Positions 22,223 to 34,642 of a stretch of 64,000 nt of DNA are shown here, piece by piece. The notes under the pieces were generated by a model. That model ran no database searches. It was not told the origin of the DNA and saw only the letters and a list, made by a program, of their open reading frames with translations. Source of the DNA: Azolla caroliniana (taxonomy: Eukaryota; Polypodiophyta); NCBI GenBank assembly GCA_043228905.1, contig JBHGNT010000006.1:21080001-21144000 (forward strand), given 5' to 3'. The position numbers were made by a program, and so were the translations under genes. How positions within the stretch are numbered: position 1 is the stretch's first letter; each line of letters opens with the position of its first letter.

Positions 22223-22790
22223 ACACTATTTACATCATTTCCAAAAGTTGAGGAAAACTCACCTATTAGACTGAGATTTCCGCAACATCCTGGTTTGCGA
22301 CTCCGACGACTTTGCCATAAACCATAACCATATAAAAACTATTATAAGAGAGTCCTAAAAGAAAAAAAATGATATATAGGTGTGTGTGGTATATATTTTT
22401 TAATTGATACATACCTATATGAGGAGGGAACTAGTTGTGTGTTAATGGTAGTATGGTAGTCTATTAATTCTAAGTTTTTCTGTTGCTATGAGGGCTTCGT
22501 CTACATCTAAATTATCATAGTGGTCCATCTGTTTGAATTTGGGTGCAAAACTCGCGATGGGGAGGAATATGATGACATTAAAGGCAATAACATGAGTGCA
22601 GGAAACCCCATGTTCCATTATGTGTGTGTCCGAATTCAAAAATTTCCCTCCCCATAATAAATTATATGTATCTTTTAGATTTTCCCACTAAATATTAGCT
22701 AAAACAACAGCTAATCAGCTATGGCCATGTTAGCTACATATTAGCTATATCAATGTTTCCATTCCCATGCTTTTACCGTATAATATTTAT
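22223..22790. other. no gene recognised
   Basis: AT-rich sequence with no supported coding region or repeat. Confidence 0.5.
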
Positions 22791-22794
22791 CATA

Positions 22795-23070
22795 GGGGTA
22801 AGGCTTCGTCTTGTGTACTATAAGGTCACAGGGTCAATTCTTATTTGTGGTTATATCGTGACACTATCCCCTTCTTTGAACAACAAGTATTACGAGTTGT
22901 CCAAGGTGGAGGACCTGGTTTGTCTGGAGTTGTCGATGAAATTCTTGAACAAGACCTCGAGCATTTTCAATATTCTCTATCGGTTCCCAAGTACAATTAG
23001 TTGGACTATATCCTAGCTAATCCACCAAATAATAGAGCTATTTGTAAAAAATCTTGGAAACATTTTGATG
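22795..23070 (-). pseudogene. relic 3' end of a D-like gypsy element (LTR tip and chromodomain)
   Basis: 22795-22863 is a diverged copy of the LTR tip of element D, including its tRNA-like stretch and terminal CGTGACA. It is followed by a pyrimidine tract that is the polypurine tract on the minus strand. Minus-strand translation of 22900-23070 gives LYYLVD, LGYSPTNCTWEPIENIENARGLVQEFHRQ, a chromodomain matching that of D at 50066-50395. Old, truncated on both sides. Confidence 0.75.
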
Positions 23071-23617
23071 TTGCTCCAATGTCTAATTTGTACATTTGTT
23101 TGTTGATCGTACCTTGAGCATTGTGAAGAGAGTCAACGGGAATGCAAAGTTAGGGAGGAGGGAATGTTGAAGGGAGCGCAAAGTTGAGGGGAGCGCAAAA
23201 ATTAAGAATAAGGGGAAAGGTGGCATTTAGTTTACTGCGGAGCATAGGGAAATTGTATGGTTAGTGGGCTAACCACTAGGTGATTAAGGGGTGAAAAAAA
23301 AAAAAACAAGAAATGCATCACGTTCTTAGTATCTTCCTATGATAAATAGCTTGCCTCGCGAACTTATGTAAAGCTCAGCAATCACTTCAACGGAGGGTCT
23401 TAGTCCTAGGTAGCGGCGCTGAATAGATATGTTGCTTCCAAGTACATCAACGAACGTATCTATACATCGATGGAGTTATGCCTCCCATCAATGTCATTAG
23501 CCTTGAGTCCGGACCAATGAATACCCTTTTGATAGCGAATTGGGTGAAAGTGGTTTTCGAGCTACTAACTTGTTTAACGTTTATCTATTGGCTCTCTCTC
23601 TCTCTCATGCTTTCCTC
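23071..23617. other. no gene recognised
   Basis: Contains two GGGAGCGCAAAGTTG-like repeats near 23175-23200 and an A-run near 23296. Short open frames show no domain I recognise. Confidence 0.4.
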
Positions 23618-23693
23618 TCTCTTTTACAAAAAAGATATATTATTATTAACACCACTTCTTAATACAATACAAAGAGTTTTCGCCCCATACAAG

Positions 23694-23786
<93 letters not shown>

Positions 23787-23852
23787 AAAAAAGATATATT
23801 ATTATTAACATCACTTCTTAATACAAAGAGGTTCCGCACCATACAAGAGGAG
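23618..23852 (+). repeat. duplicated 75-80 bp segment flanking a (TC)42 tract
   Basis: CTTTTACAAAAAAGATATAT and the following 60 or so bases occur at 23618-23696 and again at 23780-23852, with small indels. Between them is an uninterrupted TC repeat (23697-23780, 84 bp). The 131-codon frame across it is only the repeat translated (SLSL). Confidence 0.9.
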
Positions 23853-24441
23853 ATTAGGGTTCAGCTTACTTAACTCTTAATCTTAATCTCTTTTAACTAT
23901 AATGAAGGATTAAGTAGATAGAAGAGGATCTCTTGGCGTACTAATAGAAAAGGTGAATGTTGGAAGAGGAGAAGGTTCGATGAGGTGAAGGTTGGAGGAG
24001 GAGAATGCTCCAACTTCTTATCTCGTGATTGGAATCATGTTTAGAAAGAACCAACATGAACCTTGCGACAAACTCGTCTTGTCAACCATGCGAGTTTCAT
24101 GAAGCAATAATTTGAAGACTTGTCTTTTGCAAATTTTGTTCCAAATCATGTAACTTCGCGTCCCAAACTCGAAATCAAAAATTCAAAATTTTAACACAAC
24201 CGCCCTATTCAATAGAAAATTGATTACAAAATTTAGATTGGTATGGGTATCAAAAGCAAACTATATCAAAGAATAATGTGGACAATTCATAATATTATGG
24301 GAGGATCACAGAAACAAAATTAGCACATGTTAGTGCTAGGTCATGTCCTATTAGAATAATTAGAACAATGACATATTTGAGATTGATACTAGTTGTAATG
24401 TATTTCTTTACATTTGGTGGTTGGCTAATGATGGAACTACC
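23853..24441. other. no gene recognised
   Basis: Non-coding, AT-rich flank of LINE N. Confidence 0.45.
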
Positions 24442-24456
24442 AAGCCAGTGTGCTTT

Positions 24457-27234
24457 TTTTTCTTTTTTTCTTTTCTTTTAAAAAGATTTTCTTCAATAGT
24501 ATTAAGAACAAAACGCCCGAAGGCTACAACTTGAACCTAGCTACCAAGAAGGTTACAAGTTTCTTTATACAATGATATAAAATACGAGGATGTTTACATT
24601 TGTTGATATTCAAAGAGTCCATGGAAGTCGATATTGCCTTTGAGGCTCTTGAGCTACCTTGTAAACAAGGGCACCTTTTTCCATAAGTGAAGAAGCTTTT
24701 TCCTTTTCTTGTTCACAATATCTGGGGAACCCTGCATATTGTCATACTGACCACGGATTACAGCCAGCAAGTTCTCCCATAACTCAAACAACACATCTAA
24801 GAGATGAATGTCTACCCCATCATAAAGTCGGTTACATCGATATTTCCATAATACCCATAATGTTATTGTGGACACAGTTCTCCAAATTTGGACAGATTGC
24901 ACCTGCTTTCGAGGTTGCTGGAAGGGACTAACTAATATCAATCTTCTATTATGTATTGTCATTGCCTCATGAACATCGTTTGCCTCATACAACATTAAAC
25001 CGGAGTGTAATACTCCCCACATCGTTGATCCCCATGAGAATAAGCAACCTACATTTATTGTTAGGAATAAAGACACGACTTTCTTCCATACTTGTTGAGC
25101 AAAAGAACAAGACTATAAGACATGCTTGGTAGTCTCTTGAGGTTCATGGCAAATGGCACATTGCTGCAAATTGGGTGTCACATTCCCTTTCAATGCATGA
25201 CCAACTGGTAGAGCCATATGCACTAATAACCATCGAAAGAGAATAAATTTAGTTGGCCCCTTGAATGACCACATCCATTTCCAATAGGTTCTCAAATGCA
25301 AAGTGGAAACACCCCAATTGGTTCAATGTTTCTAAGCTGATGGTATCTTTACATTCTGAGAGAGCAGTAATGATCTTCCAAGTTTTACTGAGTATTGAAA
25401 AAAGGGAACCTTTACGATCTTTTCCCCCAAGGAGTGTGACCAAAGCCAACCCCATGGATCCCATGTTAATCTTGCAACAAGATCTTTTGAATATAGCCAC
25501 ATGATATCACACATATGAGCAATTGATGGATAAGGATCAAGGATCCATTTCTTTCCGGTTTTAGCAACCACTCTAACTAGTGCACTTAGTAAGTCCTGTA
25601 GATAATTGCAATCAAAGGTATAAGATTGCAATCTATTGTTGTCTAGGACCTGAAAATAAGACACACGCCCATTAGGTGAAACACCCTTAACAACCATCAA
25701 TATATCATTTGTGAAGCATCCAAACCATAGATATTCCTGCCTCGGTTGGAAGGTTGTTAAAAATGAAGAATATGTTACTGATAAGGTAGTCGTCATTATC
25801 TTGGCACAATGAACTGATTGTAGATGTACAAGTCGATCTTCTTGTGACATTTGTTGAAACTGAGTCCACGTTCTTACAGATGTAGCTGGCCCATTATCCA
25901 ATTTACCCCAAGCCGGGTGAGGACGCAGGCCCAATACTTTTCCTGCATTATCCCGAAGTAGAGAATTGGCAAGCATAGGTTGATTAAGTAATGCATCCCA
26001 GGTAGAAGGTTTGTCCTTTAACAAAAATGATTTAATTGCATCCCACGCTCTTATGATTCCTAGCAAAAATCTATTGGATGCAAGATTTCTCCTTGGTGTT
26101 TTCATGTCATTCAAGAAAAACCACTTTAAAGAGGGTGACCATACTCCTCCTGTCTTAGGAGTTAATTGCATTAACTGATTTAAAAACATTCCTTTCCAAG
26201 CTTCTGATCCTGGCAACAAACCTCTGATAACAAACTTAGTCAAGAGAGCTCTTGACTGCATCAAACGATCTATCAAACCCAACCCTCCATTAATTTTAGG
26301 TTGAATCAACACATTCCACGCAACTTTGGCTACTGTAGGAGTGCCATGTTTTCCCCCCCAAAGGAAATTCCGGATCACACTTTGCACTTTTGTCATTGCT
26401 GATTTAGAAAATAGCCACACATATGTTATAAACCACATTGATGCCAATAGTAATGTTTTTGCTACTACAACGCGACCCGCAAAAGACAATTGTTGGGCAT
26501 CCCAATACAATAATTTACGTTTTATTGATAATAGCAACGGAGATAGTATTACTTCTGGCCTTAAATCTATTCCAACCATACATCCTAAATATCGAACTAG
26601 CTCACCACGATGAAGCCATCGGAAAGCATGACCTAGATACCACTCAGGATGATTTTCTGCACCAACCTAAAGGCCAACTGACTTATTCCAGTTAAATGAT
26701 GCACCTGTAGCATCTGAGAAAACTTGCAAAGCATTTTGTACCCGACCGAGATTACTGATCTCCTCGTCAACATAGAGGGTTGTATCATCTGCAAATTCAA
26801 CATCCAGTACAGTGGATTGTGTAATAGGTAATACTAATCCTTTGATACTAGTAGTTAATGATCTTAGGTAGGAGGACAAAGCTTCCCCAAACAAGATAAA
26901 AAGAAATGGGGCAAGAGGGCATCCTTGCCTAACAAACCTGGATATAGGAAATAGTGTCCCGTATTCTCCAGTAAACAAAACAGAACTAGAAGCATGCTTG
27001 TAAAGGGATGAAACACCTTTTATCCATGCGGCTAGAAAACCTAATCTTGATAGCACTACCTCAAGAAAGTCCCAATCCACTTTATCATATGCATTTTCAA
27101 AGTCAAGCAATAATACTGCAAGTTGTTGTTTATGTTGCTGAGCTAATACAACCATTTCCCAGAACAAAAAGATATTATAAAAAATACTTCGATCTTGTAG
27201 GAAGCCACATTGTGTAGCATGAATAATAGATGAC
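24457..27234 (-). mobile_element. LINE N: 5'-truncated non-LTR retrotransposon
   Basis: A T-rich run at about 24457-24480 is the poly(A) tail of a minus-strand LINE. The 15-bp target duplication matches except for one base: AAGCCAGTGTGCTTT (24442-24456) and AAGCTAGTGTGCTTT (27235-27249). The body is ORF2 sequence from mid-RT to the C-terminal zinc-finger region. 5' truncation is the usual product of target-primed reverse transcription. Confidence 0.92.
24654..27234 (-). pseudogene. LINE N ORF2: reverse transcriptase, zf-RVT region and C-terminus
   Basis: RT starts mid-domain: CGFLQDRSIFYNIFLFWEMV, LLLDFENAYDKVDWDFL, VRQGCPLAPFLFILFGEAL and VEFADDTTLYVDEE (catalytic FADD, about 26770-26800), then GASFNWNKSVGL and a stop where Trp is expected. 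Next is LLYWDAQQLSFAGRVVVAKTLL and NFLWGG (from 26579), then a zf-RVT-like segment: KGPTKFILFRWLLVHMALPVGHALKG with CAICHEPQETTKH (25113-25301). The C-terminus is IWRTVSTITLWVLWKYRCNRLYDG. Only about three frame breaks, so a moderately recent copy. FADDTTLYV with GASFNWNKS differs from the FADDTLLF form of typical angiosperm L1. Confidence 0.9.
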
Positions 27235-27249
27235 AAGCTAGTGTGCTTT

Positions 27250-28600
27250 ATATGAAGCACCTACAAAAATGGGCTCACAAGGAGCATGTCTTGAACCTAT
27301 AGTCACCCTTTATACATAGAAAAATTGATACATCTATAGGAAGAGATTAAAAACAATATAAAGAAGTATGACAATGTGGGAATACTAATATAATTTCAAT
27401 TGTTCGTGAAATTGGATTTGAAAATTTGGCAAACAAATGTTCATATGTGTACGTTTTCTTCAAGTCAAGTTCATCAATTAACTCCAATTGAGTCTTGCCA
27501 TCGGTAACTTGGTCTTGGTACACCACTCAACATTTGATATATCATACATATGCCAATGGTTCCAGTATTCCAAACAAGTTGGATAATGTCAGGTCCAACA
27601 CAGAATGCACATTATTGCACCTATATACACAAAGCACAACAAATACCACGTGGTAGATTGAAATTCTTTGGTGTTACTAATAAGCATAGCACATGGTGGT
27701 CATATGATAATGGTGCTAGATTTTAGCATAAGAGTTTATAGATCAACTAGGTTCAAATCAAGATGGATGACATGAATGATTTATTGACAACATGAAATTG
27801 GAGAAGGGATGATTGTAATGGAGCCAATAATGATAGGTTACTCTCCAACAACTCCTAGGAATAGCTTGACTAGGTGATCCTCTTGAACCAAACAATAATT
27901 GTTTCCAAACTTTCTTTCTTGCTATTATGCATACAATAAGTATTCATCAACCATTCTCTTTGACTAATATCACTTCTACATAATTGTAGGTTTGTGTGTT
28001 GGGAGTTCTCGTGTGTTGTACCTAGTTCGGCATATGTGAATATGTTTTTGTTATCTCTATTTTTATGATCAATGTTTATTGTTAAAACTTAAAATAAGAT
28101 ACATTGCACAATTTTTTATGTGATTTATAAATGTTTGCCATTCTTTCGAAAAAATTGTTATTCTTGATATTTGTTTCTCTCCATTCCCCCAATCGCATCA
28201 AACTTTTCTTTTTATGTTAAATCGAACATATACGAAAATTTTATATTAAATTTGTTTTCCCTTTCAATGAAATTTCTTGTGCTAATGTTGTTTTGTTTGT
28301 TTTATTTTGTTTGTTCCAACGTATCCTTTGGTTTACTCTTAAATACTTTCGAAATCACGAGTCTCTAGATTGCATGAACTTATAGAAAACGAACTATCCA
28401 CCACTCATTGATTGAGGGTGTGCTAAAATAACCTAATCATTTAGCCCACATAAAAAGAAAATATTCATATTTGAAGAAGTGTTGTGATCACCTTGAGAGG
28501 GATTTGTACATGAAAAGATTTTTAACTTGGACAAGGAAGTAATTCAAAACCCATGATGTTTTAGAACTTTGTCCTATTATTGTTAAACCTTGTTCATACA
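27250..28600. other. no gene recognised
   Basis: AT-rich intergenic DNA. Short frames only, without recognisable motifs. Confidence 0.5.
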
Positions 28601-28607
28601 AAATTCT

Positions 28608-28715
28608 CACAATTTGGTATAGAAGCACAACCTATTTGATGAGACACTTTAATAAAAATTCCACAATTTGGCATAGATGCACAACCTATTTTTATGAGGC
28701 ACGTCAATCAAAGTT
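28608..28715 (+). repeat. tandem duplication, period 54
   Basis: CACAATTTGGTATAGAAGCA at 28608 recurs as CACAATTTGGCATAGATGCA at 28662. Both are followed by CAACCTATTT and a GAG(A/G)CAC motif. Confidence 0.8.
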
Positions 28716-28958
28716 CACTGGCCATTCACCTCATGTTATTGTAATCTTCTATATGTATTTTTTGCCATGAAAGATCTTTTACATATAACTGAAAAAGTTT
28801 TTATGTATAATTTGTGTTTCTTGCGCTCTACCATGGTTTTGAATCTAGTTGTCTAACATATTTTAGAGACGGAGAGATATACATATCTCAAATGTGTACA
28901 TATATCATACATATATATGTTGTACCCACAAACTTATATGCCTCTTTTACATGCTACT

Positions 28959-29220
28959 ACATGATGTTCCATTGAGCTCTTGTTTGGTTGTAAACAGATT
29001 GAAGGGGAAACATGGAATGTTTTTAGGGATGTGTATCCATACACCTTTGAGCTAACTCTACTCCAAGAATACCCACAAAATTATATGTTACATGATGTTC
29101 CATTGAGCTCTTGTTTGAGAGTAAAAAGTTTGAAGGTGAAACATGGGATGTTTTTAGGGATGTGTGTATAGGTCCTTTGAGCCAACTCTTCTCAAAGAAT
29201 TCATGAAGAATTTTTTTGCC
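28959..29220 (+). repeat. tandem duplication, period 131
   Basis: ATGATGTTCCATTGAGCTCT occurs at 28961 and 29092. Similarity runs through the whole 131-bp unit (GAAACATGG, TTTTTAGGGATGTGT, CTTTGAGC). Diverged, non-coding. Confidence 0.85.
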
Positions 29221-32200
29221 ATTACCTTTATTCACGGTACACTTTCTTTACTAGAAGAGAAGTTAATGCAATGGAAAAATAGAAAGTAATGCATTCACTC
29301 TATATACTTTAGTGTCAAACATTTCATTGGATGATAAGATCATTAGAATGTATATTTGTAGGGATAGATAAGTTCTTGAAAAAAGGTGTTATTGCATGAA
29401 GTGCCATAGCTTAAATATCTACCAAATGAAGTACATTTACTTGAACTCTACACTTCAAGAATTGTTATTTGTGTTGTAACTAGAGTTTCTACAATTATTT
29501 GCAAGATTAACTTTTTCTTAGTCTTTAGTTGTTGGGTTTGGACACGAGATGTAAAAAATGAATTCCTTACGAAAGTGGTCGATGTTGAAATGGGTTATGT
29601 GTTAGCTTGTTGTTCCTTCTTGAACAAGGGAGATGGATTCTAATCAAGATAATTGTGAACTTTGAAATAATATTTTCCCTCCTAGCTTTATATATATTAG
29701 GTCCTTTGGATTTTATTGTACAAGTCCATGCTAGAAGGATTAAGAGATGGATTATGATGTTTCTTAAGTTTTTATGTATGCCTTATTTGATCCACCGTAA
29801 AATAATGTGGTGCTTCGACCATTCCTCAATACTATTCAAATAATATCAAGCAAATGTCTTTTGATGGCCTTATGTGATGGTACAAAAGTAGATTATGCGA
29901 AGTCCATTGGGTATTTATTCTCTTGAGCTTTCTAAATGGAAACTAATCATATATCTTATTATGTAAGAAGCAATGTTGGATTCACCAAGTGAAGGCAATA
30001 CATGTGTCCTTAATCTTTTTGAATAGAAACCAATGGCGTATTTAGCTATGTAACGCATAGTTCATCAAATACATAGCATAATGCAATATGTGGAGGAGGT
30101 CCACCAACTGTGCCAAATATATCTAATTGTAAACAAATTATGTACTTTGTTATGCAATGTCAAAATCACAAAATAAAGGTTACTACAATTGTTGGCCGAT
30201 TATTTTCATCCAGAAAGGCTATGTTTATCCCTTAAAATACCCTTTTTTTATCATAGAATCAAGCATATACTGACATACTAGTACACGAGGAGGAATATTG
30301 ACCTGCTCTAAATATTCCCAATTGTAACCAAAAAATCATGTACTTTGGATGCCAAATATGATTGTGAAGAGAAACTATGGTGTGGTCTACACACTCTTTA
30401 ATGCTATATGAGATCCTTTGAACTATTAGTTGTTTTTCTCCTAGAGTCAAAGTATGCATTGGCCTATTAGAACTATTATAATATGCTCTCAATGATAATC
30501 TTGCTTTTGTGCACTCGATATAATTTTGAAGAGCAATTGCATGTGTCTATTTGTCGATGCACACATTAATACCAATGAAAATAATCACTTTTTCGTCCCA
30601 AATTGTTGACTTTATACATATAATTTGTTAGTATTTATTAAGGGAGCTACAAGAAGTGACTGACCTAGCAAAGAGATGCTCAAACTTATTATTTTAAATA
30701 TTGTGAACATTTTTAGATTTTATCGGTTATTTTCCTCATTAGTCGTCATACATGCACATTGTCCACATATGGGGTTGTTGGTAAAGTACATCATCCATGA
30801 TACTTATGTCATGATTTGGCCTTTTTAGTTTGAAATCCATACACCTACCATTGGTTAACATGACAAAGTGTAATAGATGCAATCTTCAAACACAATTACA
30901 CACATATTAATGTGTAGCATGTTGCAAATGTATAAGCATATATATAATATATGTGCTTAGCCTACAAATATAGTGCTTCACATATTTATGACCATACAAT
31001 AGAGGCAGCTATCATAGGTAGTGAGTTTTGTTCTTTAAAAAAAATAAGAACATTGATTGGAGCGGTGGTTTTGGTTATTAGGAACAACATGATCTTAAAA
31101 AGCAAATGAGGCCATGAAGTGGACCGACAACATCGAAGAATGCTATTTGGCATCTCTCATGAAATATTTTAGATTCACGAGGATAACATTCAACGATACA
31201 TTTTTTGGGACTATGATTGTGGCAAACCTACAAGTAGAAATCTAGAAGCTTTTGGTAAAATGCCCATATCAAGGTTGATGCGTTGGAAGGGTAGAGCTCA
31301 CCATTGTAAGTCGGGCCAAATGTTTCCTCCAAATTACATGGACTTACAATGCATGCGAGGAGTATATTACTAGGTTTAACACACGAGTTTGAGGTTGTGA
31401 GGAACAAGGAAAGTGCCAAAGCATATGGAAGTGTGACATGGTTTGAGTGATAAGGTTCCATGGTCATTAATTTGCCAAAGAAGGACAACAGTCATGTAAA
31501 GAGGCATCGAGAACACAAACATCGGCACGAAAAGTGGCGAAATTGCACGTTAGGAGAGGCAAAGTTTGTCAATACTAAGATGATAATGGTAAAGATAAGG
31601 CGTTATAAAATAATTTTCAAAGAAGTTGGGCCATGTGGGGGGAAGAGAAGGCCAGCTATAAGTCAGAAAGTCTTGGAAAGTATTATTGGCACATTGTATT
31701 ATTTGTTATTTGGACTCACATGTTTCTTTGATCCAAGCAAATTCCTTAATAACTACCGATCCCTAGACACCGATGCCATTTTAAATGTACAACCTGATTT
31801 TCAAAGGTCCACAACCCCATGCAGGGTTTATTTATAAATACAATATACCGTTATTCTTGTAGCTAACTCAATTAATTAGCAACTAAAACCATTCATGAAT
31901 ACTTGTTTTCATGACAACCTTATTGATGTTTTTATATTTCATTAAAGTAATTTTCATTCAAGGATAAAAAAGTTGCAACCCATCTTTTAGCTTCTTTCGA
32001 AATATTTGGAGACTTTAGGATATTGAAATATACGTCACTAGGTATAGTAAATTACACCCCATTTTGGTAGGATTTAGAGAAGGATGGTTTATTGCTCATC
32101 TTAAACTTCTCATTTATCATGGCCATGTAAAGAATGGTTCTTAAGTCCATGCTTACAAGTTAAAAATAATCCTCTCATTGATTTCTTAACTGCTGCTTAC

Positions 32201-32480
32201 AAAATGGTGACCAACTGGATACAAGATATGAAGAAATCGTTTGGAACACAACTTGGAATGAACATGGGGGCTTATGCTTGCAACTTAACATTACAAAGGT
32301 TGCGCAAAACTGTAAAACCATTGTCTTCTCCCATTCGCTGCCATTCACACCATTACGTCAATACTTTAGCTCACATTTTCTTAGATATGATGGTTGACAT
32401 TCACACACAAATGAGAAGACTCATGGACTACATATTTTGTATTGAATAGGTTGGTAAGTTTAAGTATCATACTTACTAAA
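29221..32480. other. no gene recognised
   Basis: AT-rich intergenic sequence of about 3.3 kb. The longest frames (31228-31488 minus, 31460-31837 plus) overlap one another and show no domain. Probably decayed transposon DNA, which I cannot assign. Confidence 0.45.
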
Positions 32481-32489
32481 TGCTCCACT

Positions 32490-32690
32490 TTCAACTCCAC
32501 ATTTTCAATATAGACCTTCCCTATGCACATTTTTGTCTTAGTCATGATTTTGCATTCCCAATTGCAACATTTGTTCATTAGCAAAACTTTCTGAGTCACA
32601 TACCAACTCCACACAGAATACATGAAAATGTTTCGATTTGGTGTCATAGGTTATATTTTACCTTTGAGGATGATAGTAAACTCCATTCAT
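32490..32690 (+). repeat. relic resembling the 3' end of LINE H
   Basis: ATTGCAACATTTGTTCATTA and TTGGTGTCATAGGTTATATT correspond in order and spacing to 21735-21835 in the tail of LINE H. Diverged, no coding left. Confidence 0.5.
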
Positions 32691-34121
32691 GTCTCTCCCC
32701 CTCTCCCATGACATCGTGGATATACATGATTAAGTGAAGGAAACGTCATCACATCATCTACAAGTGTGTTGTTGAGTGTTGCACAATCTACACTTGAAAA
32801 ACGAAAGTAAATTGAATGCATTTTAATTAAATCCATCTTCTAAATGCTCTTAAAACCAAATTGAAAGTGAAACGAGAATGCTACTAAAGCCCACATACAT
32901 GGGATGCTTGTTGAGCAACATCTGAATGTACCAACTCCACCTCATCAACCCCACATTGAGGATTTTTGAGATGGGCTTATCCTAGTCGTAACATATCAAA
33001 CTATTATCACAAGGTTATGGGTTCAAAATATTTAATACTTTCACATGTATTTGCTACATTATGCATCACTTCTCCTAGATTGCATGCCACATCAGTGTAT
33101 ACAATTGCTAATAAGTTCACAATCTCAACCTAATCTCAACTTTAGTCATACATATCTTTGGTGTATTGTATACCACTTCCATTATATACTACATGATTGC
33201 ATATAGATATATCACGCTAATAACCTAAGGGTCTTCATCATGTACCACTTTGTCTATACACCATGGAACATCGGTGCATCGACCTAATAGTCTCTAACTA
33301 TTTGACACACTCATCTCAATTATAGCTTTATATATTTCAATTCTCCTATACTAGGCTACTTATCAGTGTATCGAACTAGTGACCTACGGGTCTCCAAATA
33401 GTCAACTATGCATGGCTTGATTGCATCCCTTAATCTTCTTTCTCACACACTAAATAAATAAATAAATATATATATATATATAAATCATGAGAGTCTCACA
33501 ACCCAATCATGCCCATGTTATAAGTTTTCTCATACTTGGTCCCATACATAAGTCATGTTTGTAGCCTTTCCATGATGTGAAAACACCATCTTTCTCTCAT
33601 AGACACCAACACACACACATAACGAGACTCTCATGGCCCCACCGAAACACATGTTATCTTTCTCTAATATTCGGTTCTATAGTCCCCATTTGGCCTCTGA
33701 TGATGCTAGTAGATCTTAGATCTCTTTCTCTCTCTCTCTCTCTCTCTCTCAATCACTTTCACGTTCTCTTTCTTTGAGAGAGACCTCATAACCCCATTGA
33801 AACCCATGACATATTTTTTCTCCAAGTCGGTTTGTAGTCCATATATTGGCTCCCCTATGTGAGAAGGGTGGCACATATGTCAATACATAAGACCAACTAG
33901 CCTCTCTATGATTTTACTTATTTATTAACGCAACACATAATTCATAGAGGAGCTAACTCAATCTACTACTCACTCGTAAACTAATTAGGGACTAGCTAGT
34001 GTATGGTGTATATATGATGATTAGTTGACTAATTTATACTTCTTGTCCAAAGTCATGAAAGAATGTGAAAAGTACATTGCACAAGGAGACTCCAAGCCCA
34101 TGGGCCATAGAAAAGTGTTGT

Positions 34122-34154
<33 letters not shown>

Positions 34155-34594
34155 CAAACTATACACATATAGATATACACACCTCATCAACAACTATCAA
34201 AACCTTGGAGATTGGAAGCCTATTGAAAAGTGTACACACATACACTATACACATATAGATATAGATATAGATATATACACATTATCAACCACCACCACAA
34301 CCTTGGAACTATACAAACAAGTCTTCTTGTAGTTTCCCAAGGCTTCTTGGCACACTATGCACATATAACATTCATTGGTACTTCTACTTCTAATACTCAC
34401 AAATAATACTCACAAGTAAACCCTAACATGATCATTTTCTTCATGCTTCCACATTTTCTTAACCACTATACTTAAAACTACTTAAGATCATTTGTGTACT
34501 ATGTATACATATAATTCTCTGATTCCTTTTTGTTATTTTCTTAATAACTTGATGGGTTTTGTCCTATTAATCGCCTTGTAATAAATACTTTCCC
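32691..34594. other. intergenic region upstream of the RSL gene with simple repeats
   Basis: No gene seen. Contains a (TA)n run near 33468-33482, (TC)n at about 33724-33750, (TG)n then (TA)n at about 34123-34155, and GATATA repeats near 34252-34275. It must hold the RSL promoter, but I see no decisive core element. Confidence 0.5.
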
Positions 34595-34618
34595 ATGGTT
34601 GACATAATTATGCCCTAA
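34595..34618 (+). promoter_or_regulatory. upstream ORF of seven codons before the RSL start
   Basis: ATG at 34595 encodes MVDIIMP and stops with TAA at 34616-34618, 24 bases before the main ATG and in the same frame. A second ATG at 34610 lies within it. If the transcript starts upstream of 34595, this could lower initiation at the main start. The transcription start is unknown. Confidence 0.4.
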
Positions 34619-34642
34619 TTGGTGCACAATTCGTTATATAAT

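Noticed and set aside
31228-31837. Candidate host gene from two frames near 31.2-31.8 kb
   Set aside because: Frames are on opposite strands, short, without splice logic or a recognisable motif.
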